Shown here one piece after another: positions 1 to 6,472 of a stretch of DNA of 6,492 bases. The notes below the pieces were generated by a model. That model was given only the letters and a program-made list of their open reading frames with translations. It searched no databases and had not been told where the DNA came from. Made by a program: the position numbers and the translations under genes. The DNA lies in the NCBI GenBank assembly GCA_003446655.1, contig DMCZ01000159.1:1-6492 (forward strand). Reading direction: 5' to 3'. The stretch's first letter is position 1, and each line of letters opens with the position of its first letter. This DNA comes from Thauera sp. (GTDB lineage Bacteria > Pseudomonadota > Gammaproteobacteria > Burkholderiales > Rhodocyclaceae).

Positions 1-921
1 TTCGAGGCCCGCATCGACGCCGACGGCCGCATCGAGCCGCAGGACTGGATGCCCGAGGCCTACCGCAAGACCCTGGTGCGCCAGATTAGCCAGCACGCCC
101 ACAGCGAGATCGTCGGCATGCTGCCCGAAGGCAACTGGATCTCGCGCGCGCCGAGCCTGAAGCGCAAGGCCATCCTGATCGCAAAGGTGCAGGACGAGGG
201 CGGCCACGGCCTCTACCTGTACTCGGCGGCCGAGACGCTCGGCACCAGCCGCGACCAGATGCTCGAGGCGCTGCACACGGGCAAGGCCAAGTACAGCTCG
301 ATCTTCAACTACCCGACCCTGACCTGGGCCGACGTCGGCGTGATCGGCTGGCTGGTCGATGGCGCGGCGATCATGAACCAGGTCCCGCTGTGCCGCTGCT
401 CCTACGGCCCCTACGCCCGCGCCATGGTCCGCGTGTGCAAGGAAGAGTCCTTCCACCAGCGCCAGGGCTACGAGGCCCTGCTGGTGATGATGAAGGGCAC
501 CGACGAGCAGCGCGCGATGGTGCAGGACGCGGTCAACCGCTACTGGTGGAAGTGCCTGGCCATGTTCGGGCCGCCGGATGCCGACAGCCCGCACAGCGCG
601 CAGGGCATGCGCTGGGGCATCAAGCGCATCAGCAACGACGACCTGCGCCAGAAGTTCATCGACGCCACCGTGCCGCAAGCCAAGGTCCTGGGCGTGACCC
701 TGCCCGACCCCGAGCTGAAGTGGAACGAGGCGCGCCAGCACTACGACTACGGCCAGATCGACTGGGCCGAGTTCTGGAACACCGTCGAAGGCAACGGACC
801 GTGCAACAAGGAACGCCTGGCCACCCGGGTCAAGGCTCACAACGATGGCCAGTGGGTCCGCGATGCGGCTCAGGCCTACGCCCGCAAGCAAAAAGAACGC
901 GCACTGAAGGAGGCAGCATGA
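1..921 (+). CDS. paaA: Phenylacetyl-CoA 1,2-epoxidase catalytic subunit PaaA (5' partial)
   Basis: Catalytic oxygenase subunit of the soluble multicomponent epoxidase that converts phenylacetyl-CoA to ring-1,2-epoxyphenylacetyl-CoA with O2 and electrons from PaaE. The reading frame is open from base 1 (FEARIDADGRIEPQDWMPEA), so the true start lies upstream. The first in-frame ATG, at 49, is internal, because the conserved IEPQDWMP segment precedes and includes it. The 306 residues seen lack perhaps 20-30 N-terminal ones. Candidate di-iron ligands of the ferritin-like four-helix bundle are visible: Glu of HSEIVGML (codon 106-108), the ExxH of QDEGGH (Glu 196-198, His 205-207) and the ExxH of KEESFH (Glu 445-447, His 454-456). 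Other family signatures are KYSSIFNYPTL, WLVDGAAI and SYGPYARAM. Resemblance to E. coli PaaA is high along the whole length. It is the first gene in the window of a paaABCDE operon and its stop overlaps the paaB start. Identification is near certain; only the N-terminus is unknown. Confidence 0.97.
   Translation, partial: FEARIDADGRIEPQDWMPEAYRKTLVRQISQHAHSEIVGMLPEGNWISRAPSLKRKAILIAKVQDEGGHGLYLYSAAETLGTSRDQMLEALHTGKAKYSSIFNYPTLTWADVGVIGWLVDGAAIMNQVPLCRCSYGPYARAMVRVCKEESFHQRQGYEALLVMMKGTDEQRAMVQDAVNRYWWKCLAMFGPPDADSPHSAQGMRWGIKRISNDDLRQKFIDATVPQAKVLGVTLPDPELKWNEARQHYDYGQIDWAEFWNTVEGNGPCNKERLATRVKAHNDGQWVRDAAQAYARKQKERALKEAA
907..913 (+). promoter_or_regulatory. Shine-Dalgarno site for paaB
   Basis: AAGGAGG lies inside the last codons of paaA, 4 bases before the paaB ATG at 918. 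It is the best ribosome binding site in the window. It fixes the paaB start against the much longer open frame upstream of it. Together with the ATGA stop/start overlap it suggests translational coupling of paaA and paaB. Confidence 0.8.
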
Positions 922-1214
922 ACACCCCCGCACTCAAGGATTGGCCCCTCTGGGAAGTCTTCGTCCGCAGCAAGCAAGGCCTCGAGCACAAGCACTGCGG
1001 CAGCCTGCACGCGGCCGACGCCGCCCAGGCCCTGCACATGGCGCGCGACGTCTACACCCGCCGCCAGGAAGGCGTGAGCATCTGGGTGGTGCCCTCGGTG
1101 GCGATCACCGCCAGCAACCCGGACGACAAGGGCGAACTCTTCGACCCCGCGGCCGACAAGATCTACCGCCATCCGACCTTCTACGAGATCCCTGAAGAAG
1201 TGGGGCACATGTAA
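918..1214 (+). CDS. paaB: Phenylacetyl-CoA 1,2-epoxidase subunit PaaB
   Basis: Small subunit of the epoxidase, 98 residues against about 95 in E. coli. In the E. coli complex PaaB is needed for activity and bridges PaaA-PaaC heterodimers; it has no known catalytic residues. Recognisable signatures are WPLWEVFVRSKQGLEHKHCGSL (residues 9-30), the Tyr-Thr-Arg-Arg/Gly-Val-Ser-Ile-Trp-Val-Val stretch (about 47-58), and the C-terminal FDPAADKIYRHPTFYEIP segment followed by the terminal His-Met. The ATG at 918 overlaps the paaA TGA in an ATGA arrangement and has AAGGAGG four bases before it. The frame stays open upstream to 390, but that part lies inside paaA and has no PaaB similarity. The TAA shares its last base with the paaC ATG. 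No signal peptide or membrane segment; cytoplasmic. Identification is very secure. Confidence 0.97.
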   Translation: MNTPALKDWPLWEVFVRSKQGLEHKHCGSLHAADAAQALHMARDVYTRRQEGVSIWVVPSVAITASNPDDKGELFDPAADKIYRHPTFYEIPEEVGHM

Positions 1215-1996
1215 TGAGCACGCCGATCGACTACCTGCTGCACCTGGCCGACAACGCCGTCGTGCTCGGCCAGCGCAACGCCGAATGGTGCGGGCACGGC
1301 CCCATCCTGGAAGAAGACATGGCGCTGGCCAACGTCAGCCTCGACCTCATCGGCCAGGCCCGCCTGCTGTACCAGCGCGCGGCCGAGCTGATGGGCGGCG
1401 ATGCCACCGAGGACAAGCTGGCCTACTTCCGCGGCCCGCACGAGTTCCGCAATTACACGCTGCTGGAACTCCCGCACCACGGGCCGCTGGTCGGCTACGC
1501 CGCGGCCGACCGCGACTACGCCACCACCATCGTGCGCAACTTCCTGTACTCGGCGCTGATGGTGCATGTGTGGGACGGCCTGCAGCAGTCCGCCGACCCC
1601 AGCCTCGCCGCGATCGCCGCCAAGTCGTTGAAGGAGACCAGCTACCACCTGCACCACTCGCGTGACTGGCTGGTGCGCATGGGCGACGGCACCGAGGAGT
1701 CGCATGCCCGCGCGCAGGCGGCAGTGAACCACCTGATGCCCTACACCGAGGAGTTCTGGACCACCAGCCCGGCAGAAGGCGCCGCGGTGGCGGCCAAGAT
1801 CGGCATCGACGTATGGGCGCTGCGCCCGGCTTGGGATGCCCTGGTGAACGACGCGCTGGCCGAAGCCACGCTGACCCGCCCGAACTTCCACGGCTACATC
1901 ACCGAGGGCAAGATCGGCCTGCACTCCGAGCACCTGAGCTACCTGCTCGGCGAGATGCAGGGCCTGGCGCGCGCCCACCCCGGCGCCACCTGGTAA
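1214..1996 (+). CDS. paaC: Phenylacetyl-CoA 1,2-epoxidase structural subunit PaaC
   Basis: Non-catalytic ferritin-like partner of PaaA, 260 residues against 248 in E. coli. In the characterised complex PaaC pairs with PaaA and stabilises it, and does not itself hold the working di-iron centre. Family signatures are LLHLADNAVVLGQRNAEWCG (residues 8-27), the helix ALANVSLDLIGQARLLYQRAAEL, KSLKETSYHLHHSRDWLVRMGDGT in the middle, and the C-terminal GKIGLHSEHLSYLLGEMQ ending in Pro-Gly-Ala-Thr-Trp. The start is the ATG of a TAATG junction with paaB, a one-base overlap. No strong Shine-Dalgarno precedes it, only a purine-rich GAAGAAGTGGGG at about 1194-1205, so translation probably depends on ribosomes ending on paaB. 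Cytoplasmic. Identification is very secure. Confidence 0.96.
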   Translation: MSTPIDYLLHLADNAVVLGQRNAEWCGHGPILEEDMALANVSLDLIGQARLLYQRAAELMGGDATEDKLAYFRGPHEFRNYTLLELPHHGPLVGYAAADRDYATTIVRNFLYSALMVHVWDGLQQSADPSLAAIAAKSLKETSYHLHHSRDWLVRMGDGTEESHARAQAAVNHLMPYTEEFWTTSPAEGAAVAAKIGIDVWALRPAWDALVNDALAEATLTRPNFHGYITEGKIGLHSEHLSYLLGEMQGLARAHPGATW

Positions 1997-1999
1997 GGG
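1995..1999 (+). promoter_or_regulatory. Likely Shine-Dalgarno site for paaD
   Basis: AAGGG overlaps the paaC stop codon and stands 8 bases before the paaD ATG at 2008. A second purine stretch, GAAGG at 2001-2005, is too close to the start to serve well. The site supports the 2008 start over any in-frame start inside paaC. Confidence 0.5.
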
Positions 2000-2007
2000 C
2001 GAAGGCC

Positions 2008-2520
2008 ATGAGCAGCGTCGTAGACAAGGTCTGGGCCACCCTCGAGCCCCTCACCGATCCCGAGATCCCGGTGGTCACCCTGCGCGAGCTGGGCATCCTG
2101 CGGGACGTGCGGGAAACGCCGGAGGGCATCGAGGTGGTCATCACCCCGACCTACAGCGGCTGCCCCGCCATGGGGCAGATCGAGGACGACGTGCGCGCGA
2201 GCCTGGAACAGGCCGGCATCGAAGCGCGTGTGATCACGCAACTCGCGCCGGCCTGGACCACCGACTGGATGAGCGACGAGGCCAAGGAAAAGCTGCGCGC
2301 CTACGGCATCGCCCCGCCCCACCGCACCTGCGGCAGCGGGAGCGGTGGCGACGTCAGCGTGCTGAAGTTCGTGCGCCGGCAACCGACCGAGCCGGTCGCC
2401 TGTCCGCAGTGCGGCTCGACCCACACCGTCGTCACCTCCGAGTTCGGCTCAACGGCCTGCAAGGCGCTGTACAAGTGCCTCGACTGCCAGGAGCCCTTCG
2501 ACTACTTCAAACCCTATTAA
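2008..2520 (+). CDS. paaD: Phenylacetate epoxidase maturation protein PaaD (MIP18/DUF59 family)
   Basis: A 170-residue cytoplasmic protein thought to help assemble the metal centres of the epoxidase system; the exact step is not settled for the family. The N-terminal MIP18/DUF59 domain (about residues 1-100) shows the hallmark DPEIPVVTLRELGILRDV (17-34) and TPTYSGCPAMGQIEDDV (46-62), with the conserved Cys52. The C-terminal part is a zinc-ribbon-like module with CPQC (Cys132, Cys135) and CLDC (Cys157, Cys160) plus Cys151 in FGSTACKALYKC. Cys108 lies in the RTCGSGSGG linker. The length fits the family (about 165). The ATG at 2008 is preferred because an AAGGG site precedes it at good distance and the DUF59 domain begins just after it; the frame is open further upstream but only inside paaC. 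It sits 11 bases after paaC and 19 before paaE, so the operon continues. Confidence 0.95.
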   Translation: MSSVVDKVWATLEPLTDPEIPVVTLRELGILRDVRETPEGIEVVITPTYSGCPAMGQIEDDVRASLEQAGIEARVITQLAPAWTTDWMSDEAKEKLRAYGIAPPHRTCGSGSGGDVSVLKFVRRQPTEPVACPQCGSTHTVVTSEFGSTACKALYKCLDCQEPFDYFKPY

Positions 2521-2539
2521 GAACCGGAGCCCAGACGCC

Positions 2540-3637
2540 ATGTCAGCCCCCCGTTTCCAAGAACTCTCCGTCAAGCGCGTCAGCCCCGAGGCCGCCGGCG
2601 CGGTGGCGATCACCTTCGCCATCCCCGAGACCGAGCGCGAGCGCTTCGCCTTCGAGCCGGGCCAGTTCCTCACCCTGCGCGCCACCATCGACGGCCAGGA
2701 CGTGCGCCGCAACTACTCGATCAGCAGCCCGCGCAGCCGCCTGGCGAAGGATGGCGAACTCGAGATCGGCATCCGCCCGGTCGAAGGTGGCCTGTTCTCG
2801 AACTGGGCCTCGCGCGCCCTCAAGGCCGGCGACACCCTGCAGGTGATGCCGCCGGACGGCCGCTTCGTGGTCAGGAAGAAGCGCGCCATCCACCGCGTCG
2901 GCTTCGCCGCCGGCTCGGGCATCACGCCGATCCTGTCGATCGCGGCGAGCACGCTCGAAGAGCAGCCGGACTCGAAGTTCACGCTGATCTACGGCAACCG
3001 TCGCATGTCCACGGTGATGTTCAACGAGGACCTGCAGGACCTCAAGGACCGTTACCGCGACCGCCTGACCATGATCCACATCCTGTCGCGCCAGGCCCAG
3101 GAAGTGGACCTGCTGCAGGGGCGCATCGACGGTCCCAAGGTGCGCGCGATCATCGACGCCCTGCTGCCGGTGGGCAGCATGGACGAGGTCTTCATCTGCG
3201 GCCCGGACGAGATGATCACCGCCACCGAGACCGCGCTGGTCGAGGCCGGCGTGCCGGCCGACCGCATTCGCACCGAGCGCTTCACCGCCAACCTGCCCGC
3301 CGGCGCGCACCCGGTCGGCGCCTCGAGCACCGCCGAGGCGGTCGCCGCCGCCGCCAAGGACATCACCATGGTCCTGGTGCTGGACGGCAAGGAGCACGAG
3401 ATCTCGATCGGCCCCGACGAGCACCTGCTCGACGCCGGCCTCAACGCCGGTCTCGACCTGCCCTTCTCGTGCAAGGCGGGCGTGTGCTGCACCTGCCGCG
3501 CCAAGGTCACCGAGGGCGAAGTCGTGATGGACAAGAACTTCACCCTCGAAGCGGACGAGGTCGCGCAGGGCTACGTGCTGAGCTGCCAGGCGCGCGCCAC
3601 CACCAAGCGCCTCAAGATCAGCTTCGACGAGCGCTGA
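2540..3637 (+). CDS. paaE: Phenylacetyl-CoA epoxidase reductase PaaE (FAD / [2Fe-2S])
   Basis: Electron-transfer subunit, 365 residues against 356 in E. coli; it moves electrons from NADPH through FAD and a plant-type [2Fe-2S] cluster to the PaaA di-iron site. Order of domains: FAD-binding barrel (about 1-112) with the RNYS flavin motif (Arg57-Ser60) and the following ISSPRS; nicotinamide nucleotide domain (about 115-250) with GFAAGSGITP (121-130), the LIYGNR segment and CGPDEM (220-225); an Ala-rich linker (about 253-274); C-terminal ferredoxin domain (about 275-365) with cluster ligands Cys311, Cys316, Cys319 and Cys349. Cys317 adds an extra cysteine within the CKAGVCCTC loop. The ATG at 2540 follows GGAG at 2526-2529 with 10 bases between. 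It is the last gene of the operon; a strong terminator stands about 40 bases after its stop. Cytoplasmic. Identification is very secure. Confidence 0.97.
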   Translation: MSAPRFQELSVKRVSPEAAGAVAITFAIPETERERFAFEPGQFLTLRATIDGQDVRRNYSISSPRSRLAKDGELEIGIRPVEGGLFSNWASRALKAGDTLQVMPPDGRFVVRKKRAIHRVGFAAGSGITPILSIAASTLEEQPDSKFTLIYGNRRMSTVMFNEDLQDLKDRYRDRLTMIHILSRQAQEVDLLQGRIDGPKVRAIIDALLPVGSMDEVFICGPDEMITATETALVEAGVPADRIRTERFTANLPAGAHPVGASSTAEAVAAAAKDITMVLVLDGKEHEISIGPDEHLLDAGLNAGLDLPFSCKAGVCCTCRAKVTEGEVVMDKNFTLEADEVAQGYVLSCQARATTKRLKISFDER

Positions 3638-3676
3638 TTCGCACTCAGGCCGGCACGCTCGGCACGACCGCAAGCT

Positions 3677-3707
3677 GCAACGGCCGTTTCGACGGCCGTT
3701 GCCTTTT
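3677..3707 (+). terminator. Rho-independent terminator after paaE
   Basis: The stem arms GCAACGGCCGT (3677-3687) and ACGGCCGTTGC (3692-3702) pair perfectly over 11 bp around a TTCG loop (3688-3691), followed by C and TTTT (3704-3707). The T run is short, but the stem is long and GC-rich. It should end the paaABCDE transcript 39 bases after the paaE stop and isolate the downstream gene. The loop-closing pair is T-A, so it is not the extra-stable C(UUCG)G type. A weak 6-bp hairpin follows at 3710-3725 (GGCAGC/GCTGCC). Confidence 0.88.
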
Positions 3708-3737
3708 GCGGCAGCAGACGCTGCCCGAACAGCCACC

Positions 3738-3811
3738 TGATACAAGTCAACGCAGTTCAAACAATCTCAAGGTATCACCTCAACTTCAATCCACCCTCTC
3801 CCGCGAACGCC
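3738..3811 (+). promoter_or_regulatory. G-poor upstream/leader region of the Pat-like gene
   Basis: This stretch between the terminator and the ATG at 3812 must contain at least part of the expression signals of the downstream gene, because the terminator cuts it off from paaE. Within 3741-3800 I count 21 C, 20 A, 14 T and only 5 G, in sharp contrast to the GC-rich surroundings. TCAA occurs at 3747, 3757, 3767, 3780 and 3786, the first three exactly 10 bases apart. I cannot fit a convincing -35/-10 pair with 16-18 base spacing, and there is no Shine-Dalgarno before the ATG (CTCTCCCGCGAACGCC). The promoter call rests on position and composition only. Confidence 0.35.
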
Positions 3812-6472
3812 ATGGCCGGCCCACACGCTCTCAGCACCGCCTTCGAACCGTCCTCGATCGCCGTCATCGGCGCATCCGACACGCCTGGTTCGGTGGGCCG
3901 GATCATCTTTCGTAACCTGGTCGACGGCTGCTACCGCGGTACGCTTTACGCCGTCAATCCGAAGTACGAGAGCATCCAGGACCACCCCTGCCACCGCTCG
4001 ATCGAGGACATCGGACGGCCGGTCGATCTCGCCATCATCGCCACCCCTGCACGCATGCTGCACAGCGTCACCGCGCAGTGCGGACGCGCCGGCGTGCGCA
4101 ACGCGGTCATCGTCAGCGCCACCGGGCATACGCTCGAGCGCCGCATCATCGAGACCGCACGCGAGACGCGCCTGCGCCTGATCGGGCCAGGCAGCCTGGG
4201 CATCGCCCGCCCGGGCAGCGGGCTCAATGCCGCGCTCACCCGCATCGCGGTCAAGCCGGGCGAGATCGCCCTCGTCTCGCAGTCCGGGGCGATGTGTTCG
4301 GTGGTGCTCGACTGGGCGCTGACCAACGATGTCGGGTTCTCGTCGGTGATTTCGCTCGGCGGCACGGTGGACATCGACTTCGGCGAAACCCTGGAATACC
4401 TGATCCACGACGTGCAGACGCGCTACATCCTGCTCTACGTCGATCATGTGCGTAACGCGCGCCATTTCATGAGCGCGCTGCGCTCGGCCGCGCGCGTCAA
4501 GCCGATCATCCTGCTCAAGGCCGGCCGCCATGGCCGTGACGACAACAACGCCCCGGATGGCGACGACGCCAGCCTCGCCGACGTGGTGTTCGATGCCGCC
4601 ATGCGCCGCGCCGGCGTGGTGCGCGTGCAGAACATCGACCAGCTCTTCTTCGCCACCAAGGCGCTGTCCTGCGGCTTTCGGCCGCGCGAGGACAACCTCG
4701 TCATCGTCTCCAACGGCAGCGGCCCGGCGGACCTTGCCGCCGACCGCGCGAAGGACCTGGGCACCGCGCTCGTCAGCCTGGGCTCGCCCACCGTCGCCGC
4801 CCTCGAACGCCTCGGCGGTCGCGAGCGCCGCTCGCACAACCCGCTCGACCTCGGCGGCGACGCCAGCGCCAGGCTCTATCGCGACGCCATCCTCGCCCTG
4901 GCCGAGGACGCTGCGGTGTCCAACCTGCTGGTCATCCTGTCGCCGCATGCGCTGGTCGATCCGGTCGAGGTGGCGCAGGACATCATCGACCTCGCCGCCC
5001 AGGTACGGCTCAAGCTGTGCTGCTGCTGGATGGGTGGCGGGCAGGTCGCGGAGGCCCGTGCCCTGCTCGCCCAGGCCGGGCTGCCCGTGTTCAGCTCGCC
5101 CGAGGCGGCGATCGAACTGTTCCACAACATCTCGCGTTTCCACCGCAGCCAGACCCTGCTGCTGCAGACCGCCGGCGGCGGCAGCGCCACCGCCCTTCGC
5201 CGCACGGGTGGGGCGCGCGTGCTGATCGAAAGCCTGCTCAACCAGCGCCGCAATACCCTGTCGGCGATGGAGTCGAAGGCGCTGCTGCGCAGCTTCGGCG
5301 TCCCGGTCACGCACACGACGGTCGCGCGCGATGCCACCGAGGCCTTGTTCGTCGCCGAGCAGACGGGCTTTCCGGTGGCGATGAAGGTGGACGCGCCCGA
5401 GCTCGCCAGCAAGTCGGAGTCCGGTGGGGTGCGCCTGAACCTCAACACCACCGAAGCGGTGTGGAGCGCCTATCACGACGTCATCGACACGGTGCGCCTG
5501 CGCCACCCCGAGGCGCAGATCAACGGCGTGGCGATCGAGCCCTATCTCTACCGCCCACAGGCGCGGGCGCTGAGCATCCAGGTGCATCGCGACGCAACCT
5601 TCGGCCCGGTCATCAGCCTGGGCACGCAGGATTCGTCCGCCACGCACACCTTCGCCCTGCCGCCGCTGAACGCCGTGCTCGCCCGCGACCTCATCGACTC
5701 GGCAATCCCGGCCGCCGCACAGGGGCCGCGCAGCCAGGCGGGCGCACTCAACCGCGCGGCCATCGAGCAGGTGCTCGTTTCGGTGTCCGACCTCCTGTGC
5801 GAGCTGCCCTGGGTGCGCGAACTCGCGATCGACCCGCTGTTCGTCGACGCCGACGGCGCCATCGCCGCCGATGCCCGTGTCGTGATCGACCAGGGCCTGC
5901 CCGCCGGCAGCGATCGCTACGCGCACATGGCGATCCACCCCTACCCGCGGCACCTGATCCAGGACTGGAAGGTGGGCGACGGTCGGCCGGTACGCACTCG
6001 CCCGGTGCGCCCCGAGGACGCGGCGCTGCTGCTCGCCTTCTTCGATGCGCTGAGCCCCGAAACGCGCTACATGCGCTTCATGGAGGAGTTGCAGGAACTC
6101 AGCCCGGCGATGGTGGCGCGCTTCACCCAGATCGATTACGACCGCGAGATGGCCCTGATCGCCACCACCGTCGACGACAAGGGCTCCGAGCAGATGGTCG
6201 GAACCGCGCGCTACGCGCTCGCGGCCGACGGCGAATCGGTCGAGTTCGCGCTGGTCGTGGCCGATGACTGGCAGCGCCACGGCCTGGGCCGCCGGCTCAT
6301 GGGCGCCCTCATCGAGGTCGCGCGCGGCAAGGGTTTCCGCAGCATCTTCGGGGACGTCCTCGGCAAGAACGCCAAGATGCTGCGCCTGATGCACGGCCTG
6401 GGCTTCCTGGTGCAGCCGCACCCGGAAGAGAGCGCACTGCGGCGGGTGGTGAAGATGCTCCACGGCAAGTGA
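3812..6472 (+). CDS. Pat/PatZ-like protein lysine acetyltransferase: acyl-CoA synthetase (NDP-forming)-like region fused to C-terminal GNAT
   Basis: An 886-residue protein, the same length as E. coli PatZ (YfiQ) as I recall it, with the same layout. Residues about 8-130 form a CoA-binding Rossmann domain (SIAVIGASDTPGSVG, 15-29). About 145-460 are the succinyl-CoA-ligase-like domains, with SQSGAM (156-161), KAGR (236-239) and SNGSGPADLAAD (300-311). About 480-700 are an ATP-grasp-like domain (ESKALLRSFGVPV, 487-499). About 722-886 are a GNAT domain with Glu811 in VEFALVV, matching the catalytic Glu of Pat, and the acetyl-CoA loop RHGLGRRLM (822-830). Known Pat enzymes acetylate a lysine of AMP-forming acyl-CoA synthetases and switch them off. 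The catalytic His of the SHTG loop seen in active NDP-forming synthetases is absent (240-256 reads differently), and the His of the ATP-grasp HKS/T motif is Ser533, so the synthetase region is probably only a ligand sensor. The start at 3812 places the Rossmann strand where homologues have it. It lies alone behind a terminator. NCBI-style names would call it a bifunctional acetate-CoA ligase/GNAT protein; the substrate is unknown. Confidence 0.88.
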   Translation: MAGPHALSTAFEPSSIAVIGASDTPGSVGRIIFRNLVDGCYRGTLYAVNPKYESIQDHPCHRSIEDIGRPVDLAIIATPARMLHSVTAQCGRAGVRNAVIVSATGHTLERRIIETARETRLRLIGPGSLGIARPGSGLNAALTRIAVKPGEIALVSQSGAMCSVVLDWALTNDVGFSSVISLGGTVDIDFGETLEYLIHDVQTRYILLYVDHVRNARHFMSALRSAARVKPIILLKAGRHGRDDNNAPDGDDASLADVVFDAAMRRAGVVRVQNIDQLFFATKALSCGFRPREDNLVIVSNGSGPADLAADRAKDLGTALVSLGSPTVAALERLGGRERRSHNPLDLGGDASARLYRDAILALAEDAAVSNLLVILSPHALVDPVEVAQDIIDLAAQVRLKLCCCWMGGGQVAEARALLAQAGLPVFSSPEAAIELFHNISRFHRSQTLLLQTAGGGSATALRRTGGARVLIESLLNQRRNTLSAMESKALLRSFGVPVTHTTVARDATEALFVAEQTGFPVAMKVDAPELASKSESGGVRLNLNTTEAVWSAYHDVIDTVRLRHPEAQINGVAIEPYLYRPQARALSIQVHRDATFGPVISLGTQDSSATHTFALPPLNAVLARDLIDSAIPAAAQGPRSQAGALNRAAIEQVLVSVSDLLCELPWVRELAIDPLFVDADGAIAADARVVIDQGLPAGSDRYAHMAIHPYPRHLIQDWKVGDGRPVRTRPVRPEDAALLLAFFDALSPETRYMRFMEELQELSPAMVARFTQIDYDREMALIATTVDDKGSEQMVGTARYALAADGESVEFALVVADDWQRHGLGRRLMGALIEVARGKGFRSIFGDVLGKNAKMLRLMHGLGFLVQPHPEESALRRVVKMLHGK

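Noticed and set aside
49..51. ATG at 49 as the real start of paaA.
   Set aside because: It is the Met of the conserved QDWMP segment, and the preceding 16 codons already match PaaA N-termini, so the gene begins before the window.
390..917. Upstream in-frame extension of paaB by 176 codons.
   Set aside because: It lies wholly inside paaA in another frame, is Arg/Pro/Gly-rich and unlike PaaB, which is normally about 95 residues; the AAGGAGG site marks the start at 918.
1181..1978. 265-codon minus-strand open frame opposite paaC.
   Set aside because: In-register shadow of paaC with no family resemblance.
1813..2007. Upstream extension of the paaD frame into paaC.
   Set aside because: The extension is a shadow of paaC; the DUF59 domain starts just after the ATG at 2008, which has its own ribosome binding site.
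3650..3676. Possible sigma-54 -24/-12 promoter (GGCAC ... GC) just after paaE.
   Set aside because: The GG-to-GC spacing is 11 rather than 10 bases, the consensus TTGC is missing, and any transcript would run straight into the terminator at 3677.
2543..3760. 405-codon minus-strand open frame opposite paaE.
   Set aside because: Same in-register effect of GC-rich codon usage; the product is low in complexity and resembles no family, while paaE is certain on the + strand.
5017..6267. 416-codon + strand frame inside the Pat-like gene.
   Set aside because: It is an Arg/Gly/Pro-rich out-of-frame shadow of a gene whose ATP-grasp and GNAT motifs are continuous in the other frame.
3767..6463. 898-codon open frame on the minus strand, antisense to nearly the whole Pat-like gene.
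   Set aside because: Its codons lie in register with those of the + strand gene, so a stop would need a TTA, CTA or TCA codon in that gene. These are avoided in such GC-rich coding DNA, so the frame is open by composition. The translation is Arg/His/Gly/Ala-rich with no recognisable domain.
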